Program-made: the position numbers and the translations under genes | DNA from: Nemertoderma westbladi | Taxonomy: Eukaryota > Xenacoelomorpha > Nemertodermatida > Nemertodermatidae | Assembly (NCBI GenBank): GCA_032718475.1 | Contig: JAUCBJ010006333.1 | Location: forward strand, 1 to 25,714 | Direction: 5' to 3' | DNA length: 25,714 nt | In this document: positions 12,719 through 22,800 of the stretch, one piece after another | How the letters are laid out: every line of letters begins with the position of its first letter | How positions within the stretch are numbered: position 1 is the stretch's first letter | Notes under the pieces: model-generated | What the model saw: only the letters and a program-made list of their open reading frames with translations | Told to the model about the DNA's origin: nothing | Database searches by the model: none

Positions 12719-15700
12719 AAGGAAGAGATGTTTCCCCATCTTATAATGTTAGTCGGAGTATTCCAGAACCCCCCTCACGTTCCTCTCGACACACATCTAG
12801 TTATTCCTCCGCTAGTCAAACCAACCGCACGACCTCACCTGACCGTCGTCGAGTGACGACGGATGTGCGCGTCGGGCGGTCACGCAGCCGCTCGCGTAGC
12901 CCGTCGCCTGGACGACGCAGTGCCTCCGCCGACGAGTTGAGCAACTCGGGTTCTGGGAGACGCTACTCCAAGTTCAATGAAGACTACAAGAAGTTTCTGG
13001 ATCTCTACGAACCCGATGGGGCTGTAACCCCCAGAATGGCGAGACCCAATACAACCGACTTTACCTCATTGTGGCAGTATTTCGAAGCGATGTCGAATTT
13101 GAATGACACGCTGCCCATTCAGTATCGGGATGAACCTCCTCGTAAACGGATGCTGCGTCGTAGCCGCAGTCAAGGTCGCAGTCATGTGCGAGAAGATAGC
13201 AATAGTGACAACTATATAGCCGATGTCAGTGATCGATATTCCTCTTCAAGAAAGGAAACCACATTTAATGATGTTCATAGTTTGCAAAGGGATTATCGTT
13301 CCATGAGAGGTCGTTCAGTTCCCGAAAAAAGCGTCGGAAAAGGTTTTGTTTATAATAAGACTCATGGGTCTGGGGGGAGGGAATACGATTCTGCGGCTAT
13401 GTTGGGCACTGGTGAAAGGAGATTGGTGAAAGGATATGGAGAAAGGAAGCATGAAGTGAATGGTGATATCAATGACGGGGGCTACCACAGCGCTCATCAC
13501 AATTCTGATATCAATGATAATAGAGATGGTCACGGCTCGCGTTCGATCGAAGTATTTAGACATCGGAAGGTTATCAAGTTACCCTCCAATCAGCACTCAG
13601 AGTTTACGGAGTCGCGTCCCTCACACCAAAGCAACGTATACAAACGACGCACGTGGGAGTACGTGTCTCCGTGGTTGAATGGACAACCGCAGGAACTCGA
13701 GAAACAAGGTGGCCTCAGTGAACACCGTACGGTGGCTTCCAACCAATCGTCGAGGCTGTTAGCTAGTAAAGGTGCTGCTATCCAGCCGCCTCCACTACCA
13801 AGAGGGAAGATATTTTCTAGCCACCAGGGCGACTCACATTCCTCCAAAAGGGAGCGGGATCCCGCAGACGATCTCCCTAGATACAATCAAACCACTCTGA
13901 GTCTAAGTCGTTCCCAATTGCAAGATGGCCGGATTGATGATCATTCCAGAACCTCTAGGTCTATTAGTAGCAGTCAACGAGCTTCCAACTATTCTAAAAT
14001 GTTCTCCACCAATATTCGTTCCAGTAGCCAAGAAGAATTAGATCATTCCAGTAAAGATGATTTAAAGGAGAAACTTGCACATTCTAGAAGGTACTATTAT
14101 CGCCAACAACATGAGCCATATTTGCGTAGGAGTCGAAGTACAGATGAACTTGATCGAGATGTTGTGCGGAGTCGTAAACAGCAGTATGTTGGTCATGTAG
14201 AACAGGATAGGAAGTCCGGTGAGTTTGGTGAGGTTGTGCAGCGCAGCCACTCCGACCAGGATTTGACTATAGCGGCTGCTCCCCCCGATGGATTGTGGAG
14301 TTTGCGACCGGAAGTATTCGGTCTGCTGGACAGTGACTTTACCACGATGACCCGACCGGATGTGGGGTCTACTCAGTCCCTGAGGGTGGCTCGTGGGCGG
14401 GAGATGTGGCGTTATGTTGGGCGTTACCATGACAACTCGGATTATGATGGTAATCAGAGCAGGCTATTCGATGCCAAGCCTTACCACGATGTTCGGAAGG
14501 GAAGGGAAATGCATCGGTACATCGGTAAACCATTGGATGACTCGTATGCCACTGTTAATTCTGATGGATTCCACGATGTAAAATCAGGTAGAGAAATGTT
14601 TAGGTACATGGGTAAACCAGGCGAGGATTCGGCTGACAGGTATGCAAAGGAACATGCTGATAATGCAATCGCCCCAAAAATTGGTACAGACCGGGGCAGA
14701 GAAATGTACCGTTACCTTGGTGATGGAGTATCAGAGCAAGGAGTCTATGGTTTGGAAAAGCTTGAAAAGTCGAAACTGACTCAGCAGGATTTGGGTACTT
14801 ATAAAGGGCGAGAGATGCTTAGATATTTGGGAGGTGAAAACGGAAAAGTTGCGGATCATTCTGCATCTTCACTTGTTCAGCGCATAAATGATCCTAACCT
14901 GGAAATAGGAAAGGGTAGAGAAATGTTCAGATATAGAGATGATGGTGCTAGACAGGCAAACGATTATGCAAAAATCGCTATTGAAAAAGATGCTAAAATT
15001 TGCTTGGGTAGAGACAAGGGGCGAGAAATGTACAGATTTCAGGATGGTGAATCTAGTGATGTATATGCAGCGATGATGGTTGATCAGAATAAAGAGTTTG
15101 AATACAGCAATGTTGGGAGAGGTCGTGAGTTTTATAGGTTTGCTGGATCAAATGAGTCGAAGAGTGCAGATAATTCAGCTGTGGCTGAAGTTGACAAAAT
15201 AATCAAGTTGAATAGGTCGGTTGATCGAGGCCGTGAGTGGTACCGACATATATGCGATGACACGAACGTCGACAGCTCCGTCTTCCAGTCTGTCGCTCAC
15301 GACAAGGAATTAGGCGATAATTTTGATCAGCGAATTTCTCGACCTCGCGAAATGTACCGACATGTTGGGGATGATATATCCAAGAGTGCCGATATATCCG
15401 CGATGGAAGGCATTTTAAAAGATAAAGACAGAGATTTTGGAGTTGGGGTTGAACGCGGTAGGGAATGGTTCCGCTACACGGACAGTAATCAGGATACATC
15501 TGGAGAAGTTAATGGTTTTAATGAGAAACGCGTTTCCGATTTTGTGCCGGTAGAACGAGGCCGCGAGATGTATCGCTACCAGGATAACCCTGAGGCAGAT
15601 ATTGCTGCTGATATTAGTGCATTTGAGTTATCGCAACAGCGAAGTCGAGGTCATTACTCTTCAATTGAACGTGGTAGAGAGATGTACCGCCATTTGGATG

Positions 15701-18097
15701 ATGATATAACGCACCCAGATAAGGCGGCGTATGAAACCCTTGTGTCTCAGCATTATTCTGGGATGGATTTGAGTAAGGTGGAGCGTGGACGCGAAATGTA
15801 CCGTCATGTAGGACAAGATGGCATTGCAGATATTGCTCTCTATGAGGAAAAACACAAGGCAGGAAAATCGGTTGTTCGAGGCAGCAATGTAGAGCGTGGG
15901 CGTGAAATGTACCGCTACACCGGATCACGTGCTGCTCGCATTAACAATCCATATGTCACCAGAAATCTCAACTCATATAATATTGATTCAACAGACACGA
16001 ATACCTATAAATCGTCAGACATTCACCGCTCCTTACGAGTCAATATCGATGATAAATTTTTAAACCGTTCAAAGTCATTGATTAATGAAAGTAAAGTCAG
16101 TGAAAATATTTACTCAAACGGTACTCAAAATCGTGTTGAAAATGGTGCATTAAATCATGTTGATGCTAGAGTGGATTCTAAAGGTCGAATAATTCAAATT
16201 TCTAAAATTAAAACTAAAGAAAAAACATCGGCAAAAAGGATCATAATGCCTCCACCACCTCCAATACCTTTATTGGAAGACAAAAACGACACAGATGAAC
16301 AAGTTGTGGAAAACTTAGGCGAAGAGTGGTCTTTGGTTACTTTAAAAAATAAGAAAAATAGTTCAGTAATCGAATCAAACATTAGCAATGACATACAAAG
16401 CCAGGTGGCTAGAACATCTCTTCCCTTAAACACTTCCGTTTTAGGAGATGATGGGGTCGTTTCTGATCATGTGAATTCGATTGAGGAAGGAAGATTCGGT
16501 AATAGACGGTCCCCTAGACGGGGCTACTCCTATAAGTACTACCAAGCACTTGGCCCTGATGAGCAGAAGAAACTACACGATGAAAACCTACGACCCACAC
16601 CACCTAAAGTTAGACAGGAAAGACATTTTGTTTCCAACCGAAAGATCAGGTTATCATCATCAGGTGAGCGGGAGTCCCGAACTCCATCGCCTGACAAGGA
16701 TCGCCGCAGTTTATCCCCGGAACGACGATCAATGAGCCCATCATTGTGGCGGAAGTACCCTCCTAATGTAGAGATCGATCCTAGACATCCCAACGTGGTC
16801 CGGGCATCGTCTCCAGCCCACCGCAGGAAACCGCTTCCGGATTCGAAGAGAGCGCAGTCTCCAGTTGGACAGCGGAAACCGCTTCCAGATTCGAAGAGAG
16901 CGCAGTCTCCAGTTGGACAGCGGAAACCGCGTCATGATTACGAGAGAAATCGGTCTCCGGTTAGCCGGAGGAATCCGCTCCCGGATGCCTCTGGGGGGTC
17001 CTCACGTGAGTCTCTTCTTTCCAACCACTCCGCTGCAACAAACAGCAGCGAATTCCTCAATGACAACCGAGATCTCCCCACCCCACAGGAACTTCCACCC
17101 ATCACCAAGAAGCAAACAAGCAATAAATCCCTACAATTATATCAACCAAACCGAGATACAACCAATGATGTAAAGTCAAATCATTTAATGTATTCCGAAT
17201 CTCCTGAAATACAAAATTCAGCTGTTAATAAAATTGAGAAGCTGTCTGAAAATGCGGAGGATGACGGTTTATTCCGGGAAGCGAGTAAAGTTGTGACTAA
17301 AAGTGAAACTCGTTCCAAGTTTACTTACTGCCCGGAGCCTGTGAGCGTCAAGGAAACACCTTCAGGGGGAGTGATCAACCAGGGACCGACTTTCGTGATA
17401 ACCGCCACGAAAACCGACATCCAGGAGCGGCACACGTTGATCGAATCGGAAGAGAATGACTTCAAATCGGAGATCACGGACGCTATTAGAGAACACGCGC
17501 GGCGTCTCACCGACTGGCACTGTCGTCACGTCGTCCCAGATAACACTGTCAACTCCCGTAGCTACTCCTTCAAGATCGATGTCCAGGCTGAAGATGCTTT
17601 AAAAGACGTCGAGACCAATCTAAGAAAAGACGAACTACAAGAAACGTCACTAGACACCATGACAACTATGTCATCATCTATGGTAGAGCAAAAACCAACA
17701 AAACAGCAATTATTGACCAGACATCTTAGTTTAATGGTAGGTAATCACAGTGATGTTTATTCTGACGTGGAACGGTGCCAGAGCGCTACTACGTTAGATG
17801 ATGCATCATCCGTGACGTCATCAACAACGCGACCTCCTCGCCGAACCAATCGCCTGAGGAAGTGGGAGGAGCGAAGTGGACTCAGTACCGGTATCTCGTT
17901 CGCGAGTAGCGGTTTCTTCTCGGACTCATCAGACCAAAGTCCCTCGAGATTGTCGGACACTTCGCCGCGTAGACCACAGCCGCCGAGCCCAGCCCGTCTC
18001 TATGCCCACGTGCAGTCCTGTCCAGCGGACCTACAAACTTCCAGCAAACATCGCAAGAGCAATAGGGGAGGAGCAGCCCGTCACGCCGCTATTACAG
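12719..18097 (+). CDS. Giant internal exon (5.4 kb) of a SORBS-like cytoskeletal adaptor
   Basis: The frame is open from the acceptor at 12717-12718 through a CAG/GTGCTA donor at 18097/18098. It also runs upstream of the GTG at 12853, so that codon is not a start. The exon codes about 1790 residues of mostly low-complexity, probably disordered, protein. In order it holds an Arg/Ser region with RSRSRSRSPSPGRR (about 12875-12920); several RSxS sites of the kind bound by 14-3-3 or basophilic kinases (RRSRSQ, RRSRSTDE, RSHSDQD); fifteen GREMYRY-like motifs (14389-15932); a proline run MPPPPPIP near 16246; a three-fold 16-residue repeat (16825-16968); and a Ser/Asp-rich C-terminal part. No enzyme domain is visible. 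SORBS proteins are actin and vinculin-linked adaptors with long disordered parts before three SH3 domains, which fits. Family assignment rests mainly on the SH3 fragment downstream. If the donor is not used, the frame continues only to TAG at 18109-18111. Confidence 0.8.
14389..15932 (+). repeat. Fifteen GREMYRY motifs within the giant exon
   Basis: The core [RK]GREMYRY-[LV]G/[QD]D occurs with its first Gly codon at 14395, 14500, 14587, 14695, 14806, 14914, 15019, 15121, 15229, 15343 (Pro replaces Gly), 15457, 15559, 15673, 15787 and 15898. Spacing is 29 to 38 codons, mostly 34 to 38. Gly-Arg-Glu, the aromatic or Met pair, Arg and a final Tyr/His/Phe are kept. The linkers between motifs are acidic and diverged, often with an AD-(I/N)SA-like stretch. 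Later copies share ERGREMYR and may be younger. I recognise no named domain. The pattern suggests an array of short binding sites or tyrosine-phosphorylation sites, which is inference. Confidence 0.9.
16825..16968 (+). repeat. Three in-frame 48-bp (16-residue) repeats in the giant exon
   Basis: Units begin at 16825, 16873 and 16921. The first two are nearly identical at DNA level and code RKPLPDSKRAQSPVGQ. The third is diverged (RKPRHDYERNRSPVSR). Each has a Ser-Pro site that could be phosphorylated by a proline-directed kinase. The near identity of two units implies recent in-frame duplication. Confidence 0.9.
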
Positions 18098-18658
18098 GTG
18101 CTATTATGTAGCAACGATATCCTTCTTATTCCTGTGTTTGTCACTTTCATTTAGTCCCCGTTGATGTTTTTCTCCAAGGCACATTATTTTTTGTTCCATG
18201 ATGTATTTGTATGTTAATGGCAAGGCATGCTTTATTTTTATTTTATCTTGCCGACCTCTATCCCGGTAAATATATTATCCTTTTTTGCACCCTCTTCCTG
18301 TGAATGCGCTTAACCGTGTTTCAACTCGTTTTTAATCTATTTTTTTGCGATGTATTTTTCTTGCTTTTGTGTGGATATTAATATAACATTGCTAAGTTTA
18401 TTAAATACGTCGTACTAACACTTAACTATAAATAACACTTCTGCTGTAAATGGTGATGGTGTTTGTTAAGCTTTTGTGTTTGGTGGAGGGTTTTGCACCA
18501 GTTTTTTTCAACTTTCTCTTTGAAATTGTTATTTAATTAAATTGTTTAACGTTTCTCTGCGGTCATCTTCCCTCCTAACTGATTGTAATTCCAATTATCT
18601 CTTTCAAAACATAGCCACAATCTATGGCCTATCTAATATGATGTCTAGCATGGAATGG

Positions 18659-18867
18659 TTAATCAAGAACATGAGCGCATGGGATCTAGGACACTTCCCC
18701 CCCCGCCCAAGTAGGACACTCCCCCCCCCCCCCCCCCCCCCGGACACTTCCCCCCCGGACACTTCCCCCCCCGGACACTTTCCCCCGCCCAAGTAGGACA
18801 CTCCCCCCCCCCCGGACACTTCCCCCCCGTACACTTGCCCCCCGGACACTTCCCCCCCCAGTTAAAG
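18659..18867 (+). mobile_element. C-run element, possible non-autonomous transposon (copy 1)
   Basis: It starts with AATCAAGAACATGAGCGCAT and continues with multiple GGACACTTCCCCC blocks, a GCCCAAGTAGGACACT block twice, and a run of 21 C at 18721-18741. It ends near CCCCAGTTAAAG. The same blocks occur in reverse complement at 19786-19919. No coding capacity is seen. The family is unknown to me; a MITE-like element is an inference from the ends of copy 2. Confidence 0.5.
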
Positions 18868-19028
18868 TGTTAAAATTAATCTGGGTGCATCAAAGCAATA
18901 AACAAAAGTTAAAGATGGTTACAGGACAAGTTGTATCTAGACAAGTTTTTCAAAATTATAAAAGAAACATTTTTATAGTCAAATTTTGTTTGTTTTTCTT
19001 TTAATTCCTTTAATTCTTTTAATTTCTA

Positions 19029-19115
19029 CCGCCCCCAAACCCCCGCTTCTTTTCTTGGGGGCTGCCGCCCCCAAACCCCCGCTTCTTTTCTTGGGGGTTA
19101 TCGCCCCCAGACCCC
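19029..19115 (+). repeat. 36-bp G/C hairpin repeat, two and a partial copy
   Basis: Units at 19029-19064 and 19065-19100 are nearly identical, with a third partial copy to about 19115. Each has CCCCCGCTTCTTTTCTTGGG with a C5/G5 stem and a pyrimidine-rich loop. It stands out from the AT-rich surroundings and looks like a transposon fragment, of unknown family. Confidence 0.7.
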
Positions 19116-19785
19116 GGCATTTCCCTGAGTGCCCGTGGTGAAAGACTTAAGACCACTTTGAAATAATTAATTCATGTTTGTATCGTCAGATAATACATTG
19201 ACTAAGCCTAGAGTAGGAGCTGTATTAAATGTTAACCAATTTAATATATAAATTACTACAATATTATATAATTCAACAAAATCCTATTAAAAATATAGCA
19301 AGTAACCAGGAAATTTAATATGTAGTGTGTATAATATCTATATAGTATGTATAGTAGTAATATATATATCAATATGTAATGCTGAACACAGAATACAGGT
19401 CGACGCATGTCGATTTTACCCTGGAGAGGTATAATTTTGATTGCAACAATAATATTCATCCCCATCTGCTACAATTTAAAGAAGACTATTACATAATAAT
19501 ACCTATAATTAAAACAATTAATTATTATAATTCTATAGTTAATAAAAACAGTATATCATTCCGGGGATGGAATTTATAGGTCATCTAATATAATTAATTG
19601 TTTAAAGATTAGCAAACAATACGATGTAATTGCATTGATAAAACCCATAAATAAAACTTGGATATAAAATGTAAAATCGGGATGCAAAAGATCACTTTCT
19701 GAGCTACGAAAGGAAAATTGGATACAACTTATCTGGATACAAGCGGTCCGTTTACCTTACAAAATGAAAAATACGAATGTGCGAA

Positions 19786-19919
19786 GTTAAGAACAGTCGG
19801 GGGGGGGGGGGGGGGGGAAGTGTCCGCGGGGGGGAAGTGTCCTACTTGAGCGGGGGGGAACTGTCCGGGGGGAAGTGTCCAGGGGGGAAGTGTCCGAACA
19901 CCGAGCGCATGTTCTTAAC
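19786..19919 (-). mobile_element. G-run element, inverted copy 2, with 10-bp terminal inverted repeats
   Basis: The ends are GTTAAGAACA (19786-19795) and TGTTCTTAAC (19910-19919), a perfect 10-bp inverted repeat. Inside lie a run of 19 G (19799-19817) and repeated GGGGAAGTGTCC blocks, plus CCTACTTGAGCGGG. These are the reverse complement of blocks in copy 1, including GAGCGCATGTTCTT at the right end. Short length, inverted ends and no coding suggest a non-autonomous DNA element. A target-site duplication is not obvious. Confidence 0.55.
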
Positions 19920-20318
19920 TATTTACAACATAAGCTCTGTAAACAATAAACATCATGCCATCTCAACCAACAATCACTGATTAATAAATTATCTTATCTG
20001 CAAGCAAGTTTGTTGGCATGATTACTGTATTATTTTTTTGTAATTTTTAATATAATATTTAATATCCATAATAATTAACAAAAAATGTAAACAATTTTAT
20101 TTTATAGCTAAGAGACAAAAAAACATAATACACTATCATTATAAAAATAAAATGAACACCTTTGCCACGATTGTCTTCATATTATATTAGCTGTATTGGC
20201 TATAGAACAACGCCCTTGTGAACTTTTATTATGAATGTTCCATTACACAACGGACTGGGCATCGTACCCCACAGTATAGTCTAGCAGGTTACTGTAAGTT
20301 TGTGTGGCTGGTTTACAG

Positions 20319-20460
20319 GTACTTTACGTCGTTCCCATGGCGATCTACGGAGTTCCCATGACGATGAGCGCTCGTCGCCATCCCAACATATCAAGTCGAC
20401 TACGATGGATCGGGTTACCCGCCAAGAGGTGCCGGGCAGGTTTATATCTACCGACAGGCG
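20319..20460 (+). CDS. Coding exon of the SORBS-like gene (exon 3 seen here)
   Basis: Acceptor GGTTTACAG precedes 20319. The exon is 2 + 46 codons + 2 bases. It reads TLRRSHGDLRSSHDDERSS, then PSQHIKSTTMDRVTRQEVPG, then RFISTDR. It is Ser/Arg-rich like the neighbouring exons, so probably part of the disordered linker before the SH3 domains. The donor at 20461 is GTAAGTAT, a near-perfect 5' splice site. The two leftover bases CG join the single G of the exon at 23595. A second donor in the same phase, GTTTAT at 20440, is weak. The last 21 bases of the exon are the first half-unit of the 42-bp array that follows. Confidence 0.8.
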
Positions 20461-21478
20461 GTAAGTATAGATTACTAACAGGTTTATATCTACCGACAGA
20501 CGGTAAGTATAGATTACTAACAGGTTTATATCTACCGACAGACGGTAAGTATAGATTACTAACAGGTTTATATCTACCGACAGACGGTAAGTATAGATTA
20601 CTAACAGGTTTATATCTACTGACAGACGGTAAGTATAGATTACTAACAGGTTTATATCTACTGACAGACGGTAATTATAGATTACTAACAGGTTTATATC
20701 TACCGACAGACGGTAAGTATAGATTACTAACAGGTTTATATCTTCAGACAAACGGTAAGTATAGATTACTAATAGGTTTATATCTACCGACAGACGGTAA
20801 GTATAGATTACTAACAGGTTTATATCTACCAACAGACGGTAAGTATAGATTACTAACAGGTTTATATCTACCGACAGACGGTAAGTATAGATTACTAACA
20901 GGTTTATATCTACCGACAAACGGTAAGTATAGATTACTAATAGGTTTATATCTACCGACAGACGGTAAGTATAGATTACTAACAGGTTTATATCTACCGA
21001 CAGACGGTAAGTATAGATTACTAACAGGTTTATATCTACCGACAGACAGTAAGTATAGATTACTAACAGGTTTATATCTACCGACAGACGGTAAGTATAG
21101 ATTACTAATAGGTTTATATCTACCGACAGACGGTAAGTATAGATTACTAACAGGTTTATATCTACCGACAGACGGTAAGTATAGATTACTAGCAGGTTTA
21201 TATCTATCGATAGAGGGTAATTATAGATAACTAACAGGTTTATATCTACCGACAGACGGTAAGTATAGATTACTAACAGGTTTATATCTACCGACAGACT
21301 GTAAGTATAGATTACTAACAGGTTTATATCTACCGACAGACGGTAAGTATAGATTACTAACAGGTTTATATCTACCGACAGACGGTAAGTATAGATTACT
21401 AACAGGTTTATATCTACCGACAGACGGTAAGTATAGATTACTAACAGGTTTATATCTACCGACAGACGGTAAGTATGA
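20440..21478 (+). repeat. 42-bp minisatellite built of splice-site sequences, 25 copies
   Basis: The unit is GTTTATATCTACCGACAGAC, then GGTAAGTATAGA, then TTACTAACAG. GTTTATATC-like starts run from 20440 to 21448, which is exactly 24 periods of 42 bp, so no indels have accumulated. The donor-like GTAA site occurs at 20461 + 42n; it is GTAAGT in 23 of 25 copies and GTAATT at 20671 and 21217. TACTAAC, the optimal branch-point sequence, is kept in most units; variants are TACTAAT and TACTAGC. The first copy is the real 3' end of the exon plus its donor. The array is open in one + frame and one - frame only because 42 is a multiple of three. Confidence 0.97.
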
Positions 21479-21502
21479 TTGAACCCACGACCTCCGAGAG
21501 AT

Positions 21503-22420
21503 ATGACTTCAATGCAACCATGAATTCCATGCAACCATGAATTCAATGCAACCATGAATTCAATGCAACCATGAATTCAATGCAACCATGAATTCAATGC
21601 AACCATGAATTCAATGCAAGCATGAATTCAATGCAATCATGAATTCAATGCAACTATGAATTCAATGCAACCATGAATTCAATGCAACCATGAATTCAAT
21701 GCAACCATGAATTCAATGCAACCATGAATTCAATGCAACCATGAATTCAATGCAACCATGAATTCAATGCAAGCATGAATTCAATGCAATCATAAATTCA
21801 ATGCAAGCATGAATTCAATGCAATCATGAATTCAATGCAACTATGAATTCAATGCAACCATGAATTCAATGCAACCATGAATTCAATGCAACCATGAATT
21901 CAATGCAACCATGAATTCAATGCAAGCATGAATTCAATGCAATCATGAATTCAATGCAACTATGAATTCAATGCAACCATGAATTCAATGCAACCATGAA
22001 TTCAATGCAACCATGAATTCAATGCAACCATGAATTCAATGCAACCATGAATTCAATGCAACCATGAATTCAATGCAACTATGAATTCAATGCAACCATG
22101 AATTCAATGCAACCATGAATTCAATGTAAACATGAATTCAATGCAACCATGAATTCAATGCAACCATGAATTCAATGCAACCATGAATTCAATGCAACCA
22201 TGAATTCAATGCAACCATGAATTCAATGCAAGCATGAATTCAATGCAATCATAAATTCAATGCAAGCATGAATTCAATGCAATCATGAATTCAATGCAAC
22301 TATGAATTCAATGCAACCATGAATTCAATGTAACCATGAATTCAATGCAACCATGAATTCAATGTAAACATGAATTCAATGTAACCATGAATTCAATGTA
22401 ACCATGAATTCAATGCAACC
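21503..22420. repeat. 17-bp satellite, 54 exactly phased units
   Basis: The unit is ATGAATTCAATGCAACC. The span is 918 bp, exactly 54 x 17, so no net length change has occurred. Each intact unit holds the palindrome TGAATTCA. Variant units (GCAAGC, GCAATCATAA, GCAATC, GCAACT, GTAAAC) recur in fixed order. The five-unit series starting at 21769 returns at 22228, 459 bp or 27 units later. The satellite lies 24 bp after the 42-bp array, in the same intron. Confidence 0.97.
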
Positions 22421-22446
22421 ACTACACCGAGGTGGAACCAATTGGA

Positions 22447-22558
22447 ATAATTGATAAATAATAATTATTGTTAATCTCTTCGATTGTTCTTATTATCTAA
22501 TTCTACTTATTTTTTTTTTGAGAAATGTACACACCCGTACGGGGTAAATTTAATCTTT
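22447..22558 (+). repeat. Left copy of a ~113-bp direct repeat flanking a SINE
   Basis: It begins ATAATTGATAAATAATAATT and ends GGGGTAAATTTAATCTTT. It matches 22801-22914 with one substitution (TTCTTA against TTCATA) and a small difference at the T run. Confidence 0.9.
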
Positions 22559-22792
22559 CAAAGCAAGCAAACAGTCGGCCGGAGCCGGAGGCGACCCGAA
22601 GGCACCTCTTTCGATAGCTACTACCCGAGGGTAGGGGTGGGCGCTACTCCTATCCCAAGATTTGCTCCCAGTTATTTAACTGGTACTAATTTCATCGACC
22701 CCAGTGGATGAAAGACTGAGTGGACCCTGGCGGGGCTGAACCTACAACCAATAGATTGCAGGCCCGGCGCTCCACCAACTGAGCTACCTCGC
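22559..22792 (-). mobile_element. tRNA-derived SINE, about 234 bp
   Basis: Read on the minus strand, it starts with GCGAGGTAGCTCAGTTGG (A-box region, 22770-22786) and has a B box GGTTCAGCCCC (22732-22742), the internal RNA polymerase III promoter of a tRNA-like head. A body follows with CCAGTTAAATAACTGG, CTACCCTCGGGTAG and GCCTTCGGGTCGCCTCCGG. The 3' tail is TTTGCTTGCTTTGAAAG. A related body fragment lies at 23815-23949. I cannot name the SINE family from memory. It needs LINE reverse transcriptase in trans to move. Confidence 0.8.
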
Positions 22793-22800
22793 AATAATTG

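Larger units (their letters stand above)
18098..20318 (+). other. Intron 2 of the SORBS-like gene
   Basis: It begins with GTGCTA at 18098 and ends with GGTTTACAG at 20310-20318. The phase fits: the upstream exon ends in one base (G) and the downstream one supplies GT. The intron holds AT-rich DNA, two opposed C/G-run elements (about 18659-18867 and 19786-19919) and a G/C hairpin repeat (19029-19115). In-frame read-through from the giant exon stops at 18111. An ATTAAA at 18400-18405 could serve a short transcript, without direct support. Confidence 0.7.

Noticed and set aside
12853-12855. GTG at 12853 as a translation start
   Set aside because: The frame is open upstream to a good 3' splice site at 12717-12718, and the upstream residues continue the same Ser/Arg-rich composition.
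13315-17960. Antisense and shifted frames of 60-122 codons inside the giant exon
   Set aside because: They lie within well-supported coding sequence, have no recognisable features and are shadows of it.
18542-18849. Proline- and glycine-rich frames over the C-run element
   Set aside because: They are translations of simple C runs and of the repeat blocks, not genes.
20281-21555. Long open frames on both strands over the 42-bp array (424 codons on -, 308 on +)
   Set aside because: The unit is 42 bp, a multiple of three, so any frame without a stop in one unit stays open through all. The frames have no start context, no family and no codon constraint.
22713-22792. A functional tRNA gene on the minus strand
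   Set aside because: A and B boxes are present but the acceptor stem and arms do not pair well, and the sequence continues into a SINE body that is repeated nearby.
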